DNA of 64,000 bases from Pyxidicoccus trucidator (GTDB lineage Bacteria; Myxococcota; Myxococcia; Myxococcales; Myxococcaceae). Position 1 is the first letter of the stretch; every line of letters starts with the position of its first letter. Shown here in pieces: positions 1-11,600 of this stretch. The stretch covers positions 21,631-85,630 of the forward strand of contig NZ_JAAIXZ010000030.1 in the NCBI RefSeq assembly GCF_010894435.1, written 5' to 3'. The position numbers were made by a program, and so were the translations under genes. Under the pieces are notes generated by a model. It was not told where the DNA came from and searched no databases. It saw only the letters and a program-made list of their open reading frames with translations.

Positions 1-1400
1 CTCGATGCGGTAGCCCCGCACCTTCACCTGCCCGTCGCGCCGGCCGAGGAACTCCAGCGCCCCATCCGCTCTCCACTTCACCATGTCGCCCGTGCGGTAG
101 AGCCGCTCCCCGTCTCCGAAGGGACTGGGCACGAAGCGCTCCGCCGTCAGCTCCGGCCGGCCCACGTACCCCACCGCAAGGCCCTCTCCTCCCACGTACA
201 GCTCTCCCGGCACTCCCACCGGCACCGGCTCCTGCTCTCCGTCCAGCACGTACACCGACGTATTCGCTATCGCCCGGCCGATGGGCACCGCGCCGCTCCA
301 CTCCTCCGGCCCCTCCATCCGGTAGCACGCCGAGAACGTCGTGTTCTCCGTCGGGCCGTACCCGTTGATGAGCGCTCCTCCCGCCTCGAGTCGCTCGCGC
401 ACGCGCCCCACCGGCAGCACGTCTCCTCCGGCCAGCACCTGCCTCACCCGGGCCAGGGCCTCCGGCTGTCTCGCCTGCATCTGCTCGAAGAGTGCCGCCG
501 TCAGCCACAGCGAGGTGATTCCCGCCTCCTCAAGCGTCCTTCCCAGCTCCTCCAGCGACACCGGGCCCGCTGGGTACACCACCAGCTTCGCCCCGTGCAG
601 CAACGCGCCCCACACCTCCAGCGTCGACGCGTCGAAGGAGATGGGCGCCAGTTGCAGCCACACCTCCTCTGGCCCGAAGCGCGCGTAGTCCGCTCCCAGC
701 ACCAGCCTCGTCACCGCACGCTGCGGCACTCCCACTCCCTTGGGCCGACCCGTGCTCCCTGACGTGAACATCACGTACGCCAGGTTGGCTCCGCCCACTT
801 GCGCTGGCGGGTTGCTTCTTGGCTGGCGCGAGATTGCGGCCCACTCGGAGTCCACGCACACCACCACCTCACTGCCTTCGGCCACCTCCTCCGCCAGCTT
901 CTCCTGCGCCACCAGCAGCGCGACTCCCGCCTCGCGCTTCATCCACCCCAGTCGCTCCAGCGGGTAGCTGGCGTCCAGCGGCACGTACACGCCTCCGGCC
1001 TTCAGGATGCCCAGCACGCTCACCACCAGCTCCAGTGAGCGCTCCACGCACAACCCCACCCTCACTTCGGGCCCCACGCCCATGGCCCTCAGGTGGTGCG
1101 CCAACTGGTTGGCTCGGCCGTTCAGCTCCGCGTACGTCAGACGCTCGCCCTGGTACTCCACCGCCACCGCGCCCGGTGCCTTCTCCACCTGCGCTTCGAA
1201 CAACTGGGGCAGCCCGGCCTCGCGGGGATACTCGACGGCCCTGCCGCTCCACTCGCTGGTCAGCCGTCGTCGCTCCTCTGCTCCCATCAACGGCAGGTCG
1301 GCCAACCGCTGCTCCGGCCTCGCCACCGCCGCCTCCAGCAGCACCCTCAGGTGCCCCAGCAGCCGCTCCACCGTCTCCGGCTCGAACAGGTCGCTGTTGT
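1..1400 (-). repeat. Module-internal direct repeat, copy in A8 (pairs with 3181-4580)
   Basis: Bases 1-180 equal 3181-3360 exactly and the match continues at an offset of exactly 3180 nt (one module). I count about 15 mismatches over the first 780 nt. A diverged patch lies at about 790-850. The similarity fades near 1400 where indels begin. Confidence 0.9.
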
Positions 1401-2630
1401 AGTTCACCGCCGCCAGGGCCCCCTGCGGCACCTCCTCAATCGCGAGCGTCAGGTCGTACTTGGACGTCCGGCCTTCCGACTCCACGCCCTTCAGCGTCAG
1501 CCCCCGCTTCAGCTTCACCTCCGTCACCGGCGTGTTCTGCAGCGTCAGCGTCACCTGGAAGAGCGGACTGTGGCTCAGGTCCCGCTCCGGCTGGAGCTCT
1601 TCCACCAGCTTCTCGAAGGGCACCTCCTGGTGGGCATAGGCGCCCAGGGTCACCTCCCGCACCTGGGCCAAGAGCTGTCGGAAGCTCTGTCCCGGCAGAA
1701 GCCTCGCCCTCAGCACCAGCATGTTGGTGAAGAAGCCGATCAGCCCCTCCGTCTCCCTCTGCGTGCGCCCGGCGATGGGCGAGCCCACGCACACATCCTC
1801 CTGACCCGAGTACCGCCCCAGCACCGTCTGGTACGCCGCCAGCAACACCATGAACGGTGTGGCTCCCTCCTGCTGCGCCAGTGCCTTCACGGCCTCCCAC
1901 AGGGGACGTGGCCACTGGAGCTCGGCATGTCCTCCGCGGAACGTCTGCACCGCGGGGCGCGGCCTGTCCGTGGGAAGCTCCAGCGCCTGCGGAGCCCCCG
2001 CCAGTTGCCGCTTCCAGTACCCGAGCTGCGTCTCCAGCACTTCACCCTTGAGCCACTCGCGCTGCCACACCGCGTAGTCCGCGTACTGCACCGACAGGGC
2101 TGGCAACGGAGACGCCCGGCCCTCCGAGAAGGCCTCGTAGAGCGCGGCGATCTCGCGCACGAGGATGCCCATCGACCAGCCGTCCGACACGATGTGGTGC
2201 AACACCAGCACGAGCACATGCTCCTGCTCCGATAGCTCGAGCAGGGTCATCCGCAGCAGTGGCCCGTTCGCCAGGTCGAAGGGCCGGTGAGACTCCTGCT
2301 CCACGAGCCGCATGACCTCGGCGTCTCGGCTTGCTTCCGGCATCGCGCCGGATTGCTTCATCTCGAAGGCCAGCAGCGGCTCCGAGGCGATGAGCTGAAC
2401 CGGCTTTCCGTCCTTGAACCCAAACGTCGTGCGCAGCGATTCGTGCCGACGCACCAGCTCCTCGAAGCTTCGCTGGAGCACGCCCACGTCCAGCGCTCCT
2501 TCCAAGCGCACCACGATCGGCACGTTGTAGAAGGCACTCCCAGGTTCCAGTCGATCCAGGAACCAGAGCCGTTGCTGCGCGAACGACAGTGGCAGTGACG
2601 CCCGTCGGTCCACACGGGGCCTCAGCGGAG
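1..2630 (-). other. NRPS module 8: C-A(Val-type), cut by the left edge
   Basis: C8 (about 1290-2630) has HHIVSDGWSMGIL. A8 contains FDASTLEVWGALL, SLWLTAALFEQM, VLAGGDVLP and INGYGPTENTTFS, so code DALWLGGTF plus the unseen Lys. The window ends just after the A8 core, so the carrier domain and anything beyond (more modules, termination) is outside. Confidence 0.8.
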
Positions 2631-5600
2631 GCACTGTCAGTGCATGGTCCGCCCGTATGGCCTGATCGGTCCGTTCGCCGAGCGCCTCCAGCGTGGGCGC
2701 CTCGAAGAGGTCACGCAGCGGGAGTTCGACGCCGAAGACCCCGCGGATTCGCGAGACGACCTGCGTTGCCAGGAGGGAGTGTCCGCCCAGCTCGAAGAAG
2801 TTGTCCCTCCTGCCGACGCGCTCGACTCCCAGCACATGGGTGAAGAGGCCCGCCAGCAGTTCCTCTGTGGGAGTACGCGGCGCCTCGTAGTCGGCACCTT
2901 CCATGCTGGCTGAAGCCTTCGGATCGGGCAGGGCCTTGCGGTCCACCTTGCCGTTGGGCGTCAGCGGCAGCGTGTCCAGCGCCACGTACACCGACGGCAC
3001 CATGTACTCCGGCAGCCGTTGAGCGAGGTGCGTGCGCAGGGTGTTGGACTCCAGCGCCGCGCCCTCCTTCGCCACCACGTACGCCACCAGCCGCTTGCCT
3101 TCCGCGCCGTCGTCGCTGGCGACGACCACTGCCTCGTTGACCTCGGGGTAGGTCGCGAGCGCTGTCTCCACCTCGCCCAGCTCGATGCGGTAGCCCCGCA
3201 CCTTCACCTGCCCGTCGCGCCGGCCGAGGAACTCCAGCGCCCCATCCGCTCTCCACTTCACCATGTCGCCCGTGCGGTAGAGCCGCTCCCCGTCTCCGAA
3301 GGGACTGGGCACGAAGCGCTCCGCCGTCAGCTCCGGCCGGCCCACGTACCCCACCGCAAGGCCCTCTCCTCCCACGTACAGCTCTCCCGGCACTCCCTCC
3401 GGCACCGGCTCCAGCTCTCCGTCCAGCACGTACACCGACGTATTCGCTATCGCTCGGCCGATGGGCACCGCGCCGCTCCACTCCTCGGGCCCCTCCATCC
3501 GGTAGCACGCGGTGAAGGTCGTGTTCTCCGTCGGGCCGTACCCGTTGATGAGCGCTCCTCCCGCCTCGAGTCGCTCGCGCACTCGCCCCACCGGCAGCAC
3601 ATCTCCTCCGGCCAGCACCTGCCTCACCCGGGCCAGGGCCTCCGGCTGTCTCGCCTGCATCTGCTCGAAGAGCGCCGCCGTCAGCCACAGCGAGGTGATT
3701 CCCGCCTCCTCAAGCGTTCTTCCCAGCTCCTCCAGCGACACCGGGCCCGCCGGGTACACCACCAGCTTCGCCCCGTGCAGCAACGCGCCCCACAGCTCCA
3801 GCGTCGACGCGTCGAAGGAGATGGGCGCCAGTTGCAACCACACCTCCTCTGGCCCGAAGCGCGCGTAGTCCGCTCCCAACACCAGCCTCGTCACCGCACG
3901 CTGCGGCACTCCCACTCCCTTGGGCCGACCCGTGCTCCCTGACGTGAACATCACGTACGCCAGGTTGGCCCCTCCCACGGTGGGAACCAGGTTGCTCTCC
4001 GGCTGACTCGCGATGGTGGCCCACTCCGAGTCCACGCACACCACCACCTCACTGCCTTCGGCCACCTCCTCCGCCAGCTTCTCCTGCGCCACCAGCAGCG
4101 CGACTCTGGCTTCCCGCTTCATCCACCCCAGCCGCTCCAGCGGGTAGCTGGCGTCCAGCGGCACGTACACGCCTCCGGCCTTCAGGATGCCCAGCACGCT
4201 CACCACCAGCTCCAGCGAGCGCTCCACGCACAGCCCCACCCTCACCTCAGGCCCCACGCCCATGGCCCTCAGGTGGTGCGCCAGTTGGTTGGCCCGCCCG
4301 TTCAGCTCCGCGTATGTCAGGCGCTCGCCCTCGTACTCCACCGCCACTGCGTCCGGCGTCTTCACCACCTGCGCTTCGAACAACTGGGGCAGCCCGGCCT
4401 CGCGGGGATACTCGACGGCCCGGCCGCTCCACTCGCTTGTCAGCCGTTGTCGCTCCTCTGCTCCCATCAACGGCAGGTCCGCCAGCCGCTGCTCCGGCCT
4501 CGCCACTGCCGCCTCCAGCAACACCCTCAGGTGCCCCAGCAGTCGCTCCGCCGTCTCCGGCTCGAACAGGTCGCTGTTGAACTCCACTCCTCCAGAGAGG
4601 CCCTCTTCCGTCTCCTCCATCCCCAGCGTCAGGTCGAACTTGGACGTCCGGCCCGACAACTCCGCTACTTCCAGCTTCAGCCCCGGCAGGCTTACCGCTG
4701 CTCCCGGTGCGTTCTGCAAGACGAACATCACCTGGAAGAGCGGGCCCCGGCTCAAGTCCCTCTCCGACTGCAGCTCTTCCACCAGCCTCTCGAAGGGCAC
4801 CTCCTGGTGCGCGTACGCACCCAACGTCACTTCCTTCACCTGCCCCAGCAGCTCTCGGAAGGTCTGCCCGGACGAAAGCTTCGTCCTCAGCACCAGCGTG
4901 TTGACGAAGAAGCCAATCAGCCCCTCCGTCTCCGCCCTCGTGCGGTTGGCGATGGCCGTGCCCACGCACACGTCGTCCTGTCCCGAGTAGCGCGACAGCA
5001 CCGTCTGGAACGCCGCCAGCAACACCATGAAGGGCGTCGCGCCCTCTCGCCGGGCCGTGGCCTTCACTGCTTCCGCCAACCTCCAAGGCCACCGGAAAGC
5101 CCGGGTGTCCCCTCGGAAGCTCTGCACCACCGGACGCGGCTTGTCCGTCGGCAGCTCCAGCGCCCTCGGCGCTCCCTCCAGCTGCTTCCTCCAGTAGGCC
5201 AGCTGCCCTTCCAGCACCTCGCCCTTCAGCCACTCGCGCTGCCACACCGCGTAGTCCGCGTACTGCACCGTCAGGGCCGGCAAGGCGGCCTCGCGCCCAT
5301 GCGCGTACGCCTCGTACAGCGCCACCACCTCGCGCACGAGGATGCCCATCGACCAGCCGTCCGAGATGATGTGGTGCATCGCCAGCACCAGCACATGCTC
5401 CTGCTCCGACAGCTTCACCAGCGTCGTCCTGAGTAGCGGGCCTCGCTCCAGGTCGAACGGGCGCCGGACCTCTTCTTCCACCCAGCGCTTCGCCGCGGCT
5501 TCACGAGCCTCCGCTGGCAACTGGCTCAGGTCTTCCTCCCGGGAGTCAGTCACCGCCTCGTCCGAGATGACCTGCATGGGGCCACCGGCTCCCACGCGGA

Positions 5601-8600
5601 ACGTGGTGCGCAGCGACTCGTGGCGACGCACCAGCACTCGGAAGCTCTGCGCGAGGGCATCGACATCCAGGTGCCCCGTCAGCTTCACCACCGAGGGCAC
5701 GTTGTAGAACGCGCTTCCTGGCTCCAGCTGATCCAGGAACCAGAGCCGCTGCTGAGCGAACGACAGCGGTAGCACCCCATCACGCGGCGCACGCGTGAAG
5801 GGCGGCGCACGCACTGCCCTGGCGCCCTCGTCTATCCGCTGAGCCAGCTTCTCCACGGTGGGAGCTTCGAAGACGTCCCGCAGCGGCAGCTCCACGGGGA
5901 ACGTCTCTCGCACGCGGGAGACCAACTGCGTGGCCAGCAGCGAGTGCCCGCCCAGCTCGAAGAAGTCGCCATGCAGGCCGACCGGCTGCACCTTGAGCAC
6001 CTCCTCGAAGATGGCCGCCAGCTTCCGCTCCGTCTCCGTTCTCGGCGCCTCGTAGCTCTCAGGACTCGAAGCCTGCGCTTCCGGCTCCGGCAGGGCCTTG
6101 CGGTCCACCTTGCCGGCAGGCGTCAGCGGCAACGTGTCCAGCACCACGTACGCCGACGGCACCATGTACTCCGGTAGCCGCTGCTTCAGGTGCGCTCGCA
6201 GGCTGGCGACCTCCAGCGATGCCCCCTGCTTCGCCGCCACGTACGCCACCAGTCGCTTGCCCTCCGCTCCCTCTCCTCTCGCCACCACCACCGCCGCGCT
6301 CACCTCCGCGTGCGCCGTCAGCGCCACCTCCACCTCGCCCACCTCCACCCGGAAGCCGCGCACCTTCACCTGCCCGTCGCGCCGGCCCACGAAGTCCAGC
6401 GTCCCGTCTCCCCTCCACCGCACCATGTCTCCCGTGCGGTAGAGCCGCTCTCCGTCTCCGAAGGGGCTGGGCACGAAGCGCTCCGCCGTCAGCTCCGGCC
6501 GGCCCACGTACCCTCGGGCAAGGCCCTCTCCTCCCACGTACAGCTCTCCCGGCACTCCCACAGGCACCGGCCTCAGCTCCCCGTCCAGCACGTACGTCGT
6601 CGAGTTCTCTATCGGCCCACCAATCGGCACCGAGGCGCCCAGCTCCCTCGGCCCCTCCATCCGCTGGCACGTCGAAAACGTCGTGTTCTCCGTCGGGCCG
6701 TACGCATGGACGAAGGTGCCTCCGGCTTCGAGCCGCTCTCTCGCGCGGCCCACCGCCATGACTTCGCCCCCGGCCATCACCTGCTTCACCCGCGCCATGG
6801 CCTCGGGCTGCCGCTGCTGCATCTGCTCGAAGAGGGCCGTCGTCGCCCAGAGGCTGGTGACGCCGTACTCCCCCAGCGCCCTCCCCAATTCCTCCAGCGA
6901 CACCGGGCCCGCCGGGTACACCACCAGCTTCGCCCCGTGCAGCAGCGCGCCCCATATCTCGAACGTCGACGCGTCGAAGGAGATGGGCGCCAGCTGCAGC
7001 CACACCTCCTCCGGCCCGAAGTGCGCGTACTCCGCTCCCAGCACCAGCCTCGTCACCGCGCGCTGCGGCGCTCCCACTCCCTTGGGCCGACCCGTGCTCC
7101 CTGACGTGAACATCACGTACGCCAGGTTGGCCCCTCCCACGGTGGGAACCAGGTTGCTCTCCGGCTGACTCGCGATGGTGGCCCACTCCGAGTCCACGCA
7201 CACCACCACCTCACTGCCTTCGGCCACCTCCTCCGCCAGCTTCTCCTGCGCCACCAGCAGCGCGACTCTGGCTTCCCGCTTCATCCACCCCAGCCGCTCC
7301 AGCGGGTAGCTGGCGTCCAGCGGCACGTACACGCCTCCGGCCTTGAGGATGCCCAGCACGCTCACCACCAGCTCCAGTGAGCGCTCCACGCACAACCCCA
7401 CCCTCACCTCGGGCCCCACTCCCATGGCCCTCAGGTGGTGCGCCAACTGGTTGGCTCGGCCGTTCAGCTCCGCGTACGTCAGACGCTCGCCCTGGTACTC
7501 CACCGCCACCGCGCCCGGTGCCTTCTCCACCTGCGCTTCGAACAGCTCCGCGAGCGACTGCTCTCGCGGGTACTCCACTCGCTTTCCGCTCCACTCGCCC
7601 ACCAGCCGCCGCTGCTCCTCCGCGTCCATCAGCGGCAGGTCGGCCAGTCGCTGCTCCGGCCTCGCCACTGCCGCCTCCAGCAGCACCCGCAGGTGCCCCA
7701 GCAGCCGCTCCATCGTCTCCGGCTCGAACAGGTCGCTGTTGTAGTTCAGCGCCGCCAGCACTCCGTGCGGCTGCTCGTCCACCAGCAGCGAGAAGTCGAA
7801 CTTCGACGTCCTGCCGTCCGACTCCACGCCCGCCAGCGTCAGCCCCCGCTTCAGCCGCACCTCTGTCGTTGGCGTGTTCTGCAGCGTCAACGTCACCTGG
7901 AAGAGCGGACTGCGGCTCAAGTCCCGCTCAGGCTGCAGCTCCTCCACCAGCCTCTCGAAGGGCACGTCCTGGTGCGCGTAGGCGCCCAGCGTCCCCTCCC
8001 GCACCTGCGCCAACAGCTGCCGGAAGGTCTGCCCCGCGAGCAGCCTCGACCGCAGCACCAGCATGTTGGCGAAGAAGCCGATGAGCCCCTCCGTCTCCCT
8101 CTGCGTGCGCCCCGCGATGGGCGCGCCCACGCACACATCCTCCTGTCCCGAGTACTTCCCCAGCACCGTCTGGAAGGCCGCCAGCAACACCATGAAAGGT
8201 GTCGCTCCCTCGCGCCGGCCAAGCACTTCCACCTGGCGCCACAGCGCCTTCGGCCACAGCACGTGCCGGATCTCGCCGCGGTACAGCTGCACCGCCGGAC
8301 GTGGCTTGTCCGTCGCGAGCTCCAATGCGGATGGAGCCCCTTCGAGCTGTTGCTTCCAGTAGCCGAGCTGCGCCTCCAGCACCTCGCCCTTCAGCCACTC
8401 GCGCTGCCACACCGCGTAGTCCGGGTACTGCACGGGCAGCTCGGGCAGGCCAGGCTGGCGGCCCTCGGAGAATGCCTCGTACAGCGCCGCGACTTCCCGC
8501 ACGAGAACGCCCGTCGACCAGCCATCCGACACGATGTGGTGCAGCGTCAGCACCAGCAGGTGCTCCTGCTCCCCGAGCCGCACCAGCAACGTCCGCAGCA

Positions 8601-11600
8601 GCGGACCGCTGGACAGGTCGAACGGCCGGAGCGACTCCTCCTCCGCGAGACGACGTGCTTCCTGCTCGGGCTCCGGATGCTCGCCCAGGTCCACCACGGG
8701 CAGGGCCACATGGCTCGCGGGTGAGACGACCTGCACCGGCAGGCCGCTCTCCGCGCGGAACGTGGTGCGCAGCGATTCGTGCCGGCCCACCAGCGCCTCG
8801 AAGCTCCGCTCCAGCGCGGACACGTCCAGGGGGCCGGTCAGTCGAACCGCCGCCGGCACGTTGTAGAACGTGCTGCCCGGCTCCAGTTGGTCCAGGAACC
8901 ACAGCCGCTGCTGCGCGAACGACAGGGGCAGGATGTCCTGCTGCGCGGGCCTCCTCCTCAGGGGCGGCGACACGAAGCCCATCCCCGCCCTCACGGCGCT
9001 GTCCACCCGCTTCGCGAGCGCGACCACCGTGGGCGCCTCGAAGAGGTCCCGTAGCGGCAGGTCGATTCCGAAGGCGCCTCGAATCCGCGAGATGGCCTGC
9101 GTGGCCAGCAACGAGTGCCCGCCCAGCTCGAAGAAGCTGCCGTGGACACCGACCTGCTCGAGCCCGAGCACCTCGGCGAAGAGGCCCGCCAGCACCTCCT
9201 CCGTTGCCGTCCGTGGCGCAGTGAAGGTCTCTGGCTCGGTGCCAGGGAGCTCCGGAGCCGGCAGGGCCGCTCGATCCACCTTGCCGTTGGGCGTCAGCGG
9301 CAGCGCGTCCAGTGTCACGAACGCCTGCGGCACCATGTAGTCCGGCAGCGTCGTGCCCAGGAAGTCACGGAGCGACGCGGCCTCCAGCGTGTGGCCCGCT
9401 CCCGTCACGACGTAGGCCACCAGTCGCTTGCCTCCCGTCTGACCTTCGCGAGCGAGCACCACCGCCTCGCGCACGGCGGGATGTTGCTCCAGCGCGGCTT
9501 CCACCTCGCCAGGCTCCACACGGTAGCCGCGCAGCTTGAGCTGGTGGTCCACGCGGCCGAGGAACTCGACCCGCCCATCCGCCAGCAACCGCGCCCGGTC
9601 CCCCGTGCGGTACATCCGCGCTCCCGGAGCGTCCGAGTATGGATCCGGCACGAAGCGTTCGGCCGTCAGGTCCGGGCGGCCCAGGTAGCCACGACCGACA
9701 ACGTCGCCGCCGATGCACAGCTCTCCGGGGACGCCCGTGGGCACCGGGGACAGCCGCCCATCCAGCACGTAGATGCGGGCGTTGGGGACGGGCCGACCGA
9801 GCGGCACGGACGCGGAGACTCGCCCCTCCGTTCCGCGTGGCACCTTCAGCGTGAGCACGCCCACCGTCGTCTCGGTGGGCCCGTAGTGGTTGAAGACCTC
9901 CAGCCCGGGCGACAGCGCGTGGACCCGGTCGATGAGCGACCAGTCCGACACGTCTCCGCCCAGCACCAGTCGCTGGCGCGGAAGCACCCGCTCCGGGTTG
10001 CCGGAGGCCAGGAGCGCCTGCAGGTGGGCGGGGACGATCTTCAGGCAGTCCACGCCCTCCCGCTCGAAGAGCGCGGCGAGCGCCGCCGGGTCCGCGACGT
10101 GCTCCCTCGACACCAGGTGCAGCACACCGCCCCGGCAGAGTGCCGGGAAGACCGCGGTGTTGCCGAGGTCCGCCGCCAGGGTGGACACGGAGGCGAAGCG
10201 GGCCGCGTCCGGCAGCTCCAGCCTCAGCGAGACACCTTCAACGTAGTTGACGAGCTGCCGATGCTCGATGGCCACGCCCTTCGGCCGACCCGTGGAGCCC
10301 GAGGTGAAGATGACGTAGGCGAGGTTCTCCGGCGTAGCCACGGGCGCCGGATTCGCGCCGCTCCGGCGGGCCAGCACGGCGGCGTCGCTGTCGAGCTGGA
10401 TGAGCGCCCCAGCGCTCCACCCGAGTTCCACCGCGAGGGCCGACTGCGTGACGAGTGCTCGCGCCCCCGCGTCCACGAGGATGGCTCGCAAGCGCTCAAC
10501 GGGGAAGGCGGGGTCCAGGGGCACGTAGGCGCCACCCGACTTGAGGATGCCCCAGAGGCCCACGAGGGCGCTCGCGGAGCGGTCCAGATAGAGGCCCACC
10601 CGCACGTCGGGCCCCACGCCCAGCTCGCGCAGGTGGTGCGCCAGTTGGTTCGCGCGCCGGTTCAGCTCCCGGTAGGACAGGCGCGAGTCCTCTGCGACGA
10701 CGGCCTCGGCGTCAGGAGTCCGAGCCACCTGCGCCTCGAAGAGGGCCTGCACGGTGGAGGGTGCGAAGGTGGCGTGCGTGTCGTTCCAGTCCACGAGCAG
10801 CCGCCGCTGCTCCGCGTCCCCGAGGATGGAGAGGTCCGCCAGCCGCGTGTCCGGAGCGCGAAGGGCCGCCTCCAGCAACACGCGCAGGTGCCCCACCATC
10901 CGGTGCATCGTGTCGCGCTCGAAGAGGTCGCGGTTGTACGCGACGTTGATGGAGAGCCCCTGGGGCACCTCGGTCATCGCCAGTGACAGGTCGAACTTCG
11001 ACGTGTGGAGCTCCGCGTCCATGGCCGTGAGCGTCAGCCCTGACAGCCGCAGCTCCGGCGTTGGCGCGTTCTGCAGGATGAACATCACCTGGAAGAGCGG
11101 GCTTCGGCTCAGGTCGCGCTCGGGCTTGAGCTCTTCCACCAGCCGCTCGAAGGGGATGTCCTGGTGGGCGTACGCTCCGAGCGTCGTCTCGCGCACCTGT
11201 GCCAGCAGCTGGCGGAAGGTGGGATTGCCCCCCAGCTTCGCCCGCAGCACCAGCGTGTTGACGAAGAAGCCGATGAGGCCCTCCGTCTCCGCTCTCGTGC
11301 GGTTGGCGATGGGCGAGCCCACGCTCACGTCGTCCTGCCCCGAGTAGCGGGACAGCACCGTCTGGAACGCCGCCAGCAACACCATGAAGGGCGTCGCGCC
11401 CTCGCGATGTGCCAGCACCGTCACCGAATCCCACAGCACCCGAGGCCACCGGAAGTCGCTGCGCTCGCCCTCGAACCTCCGCACCGCCGGGCGTGGCTTG
11501 TCCGTGGGCAGCTCCAACGCGGCCGGAGCACCCTGAAGCTGGCTTCTCCAGAACGAGAGCTGAGCGTCCAGCACGTCGCCCTTCAGCCACTCGCGCTGCC

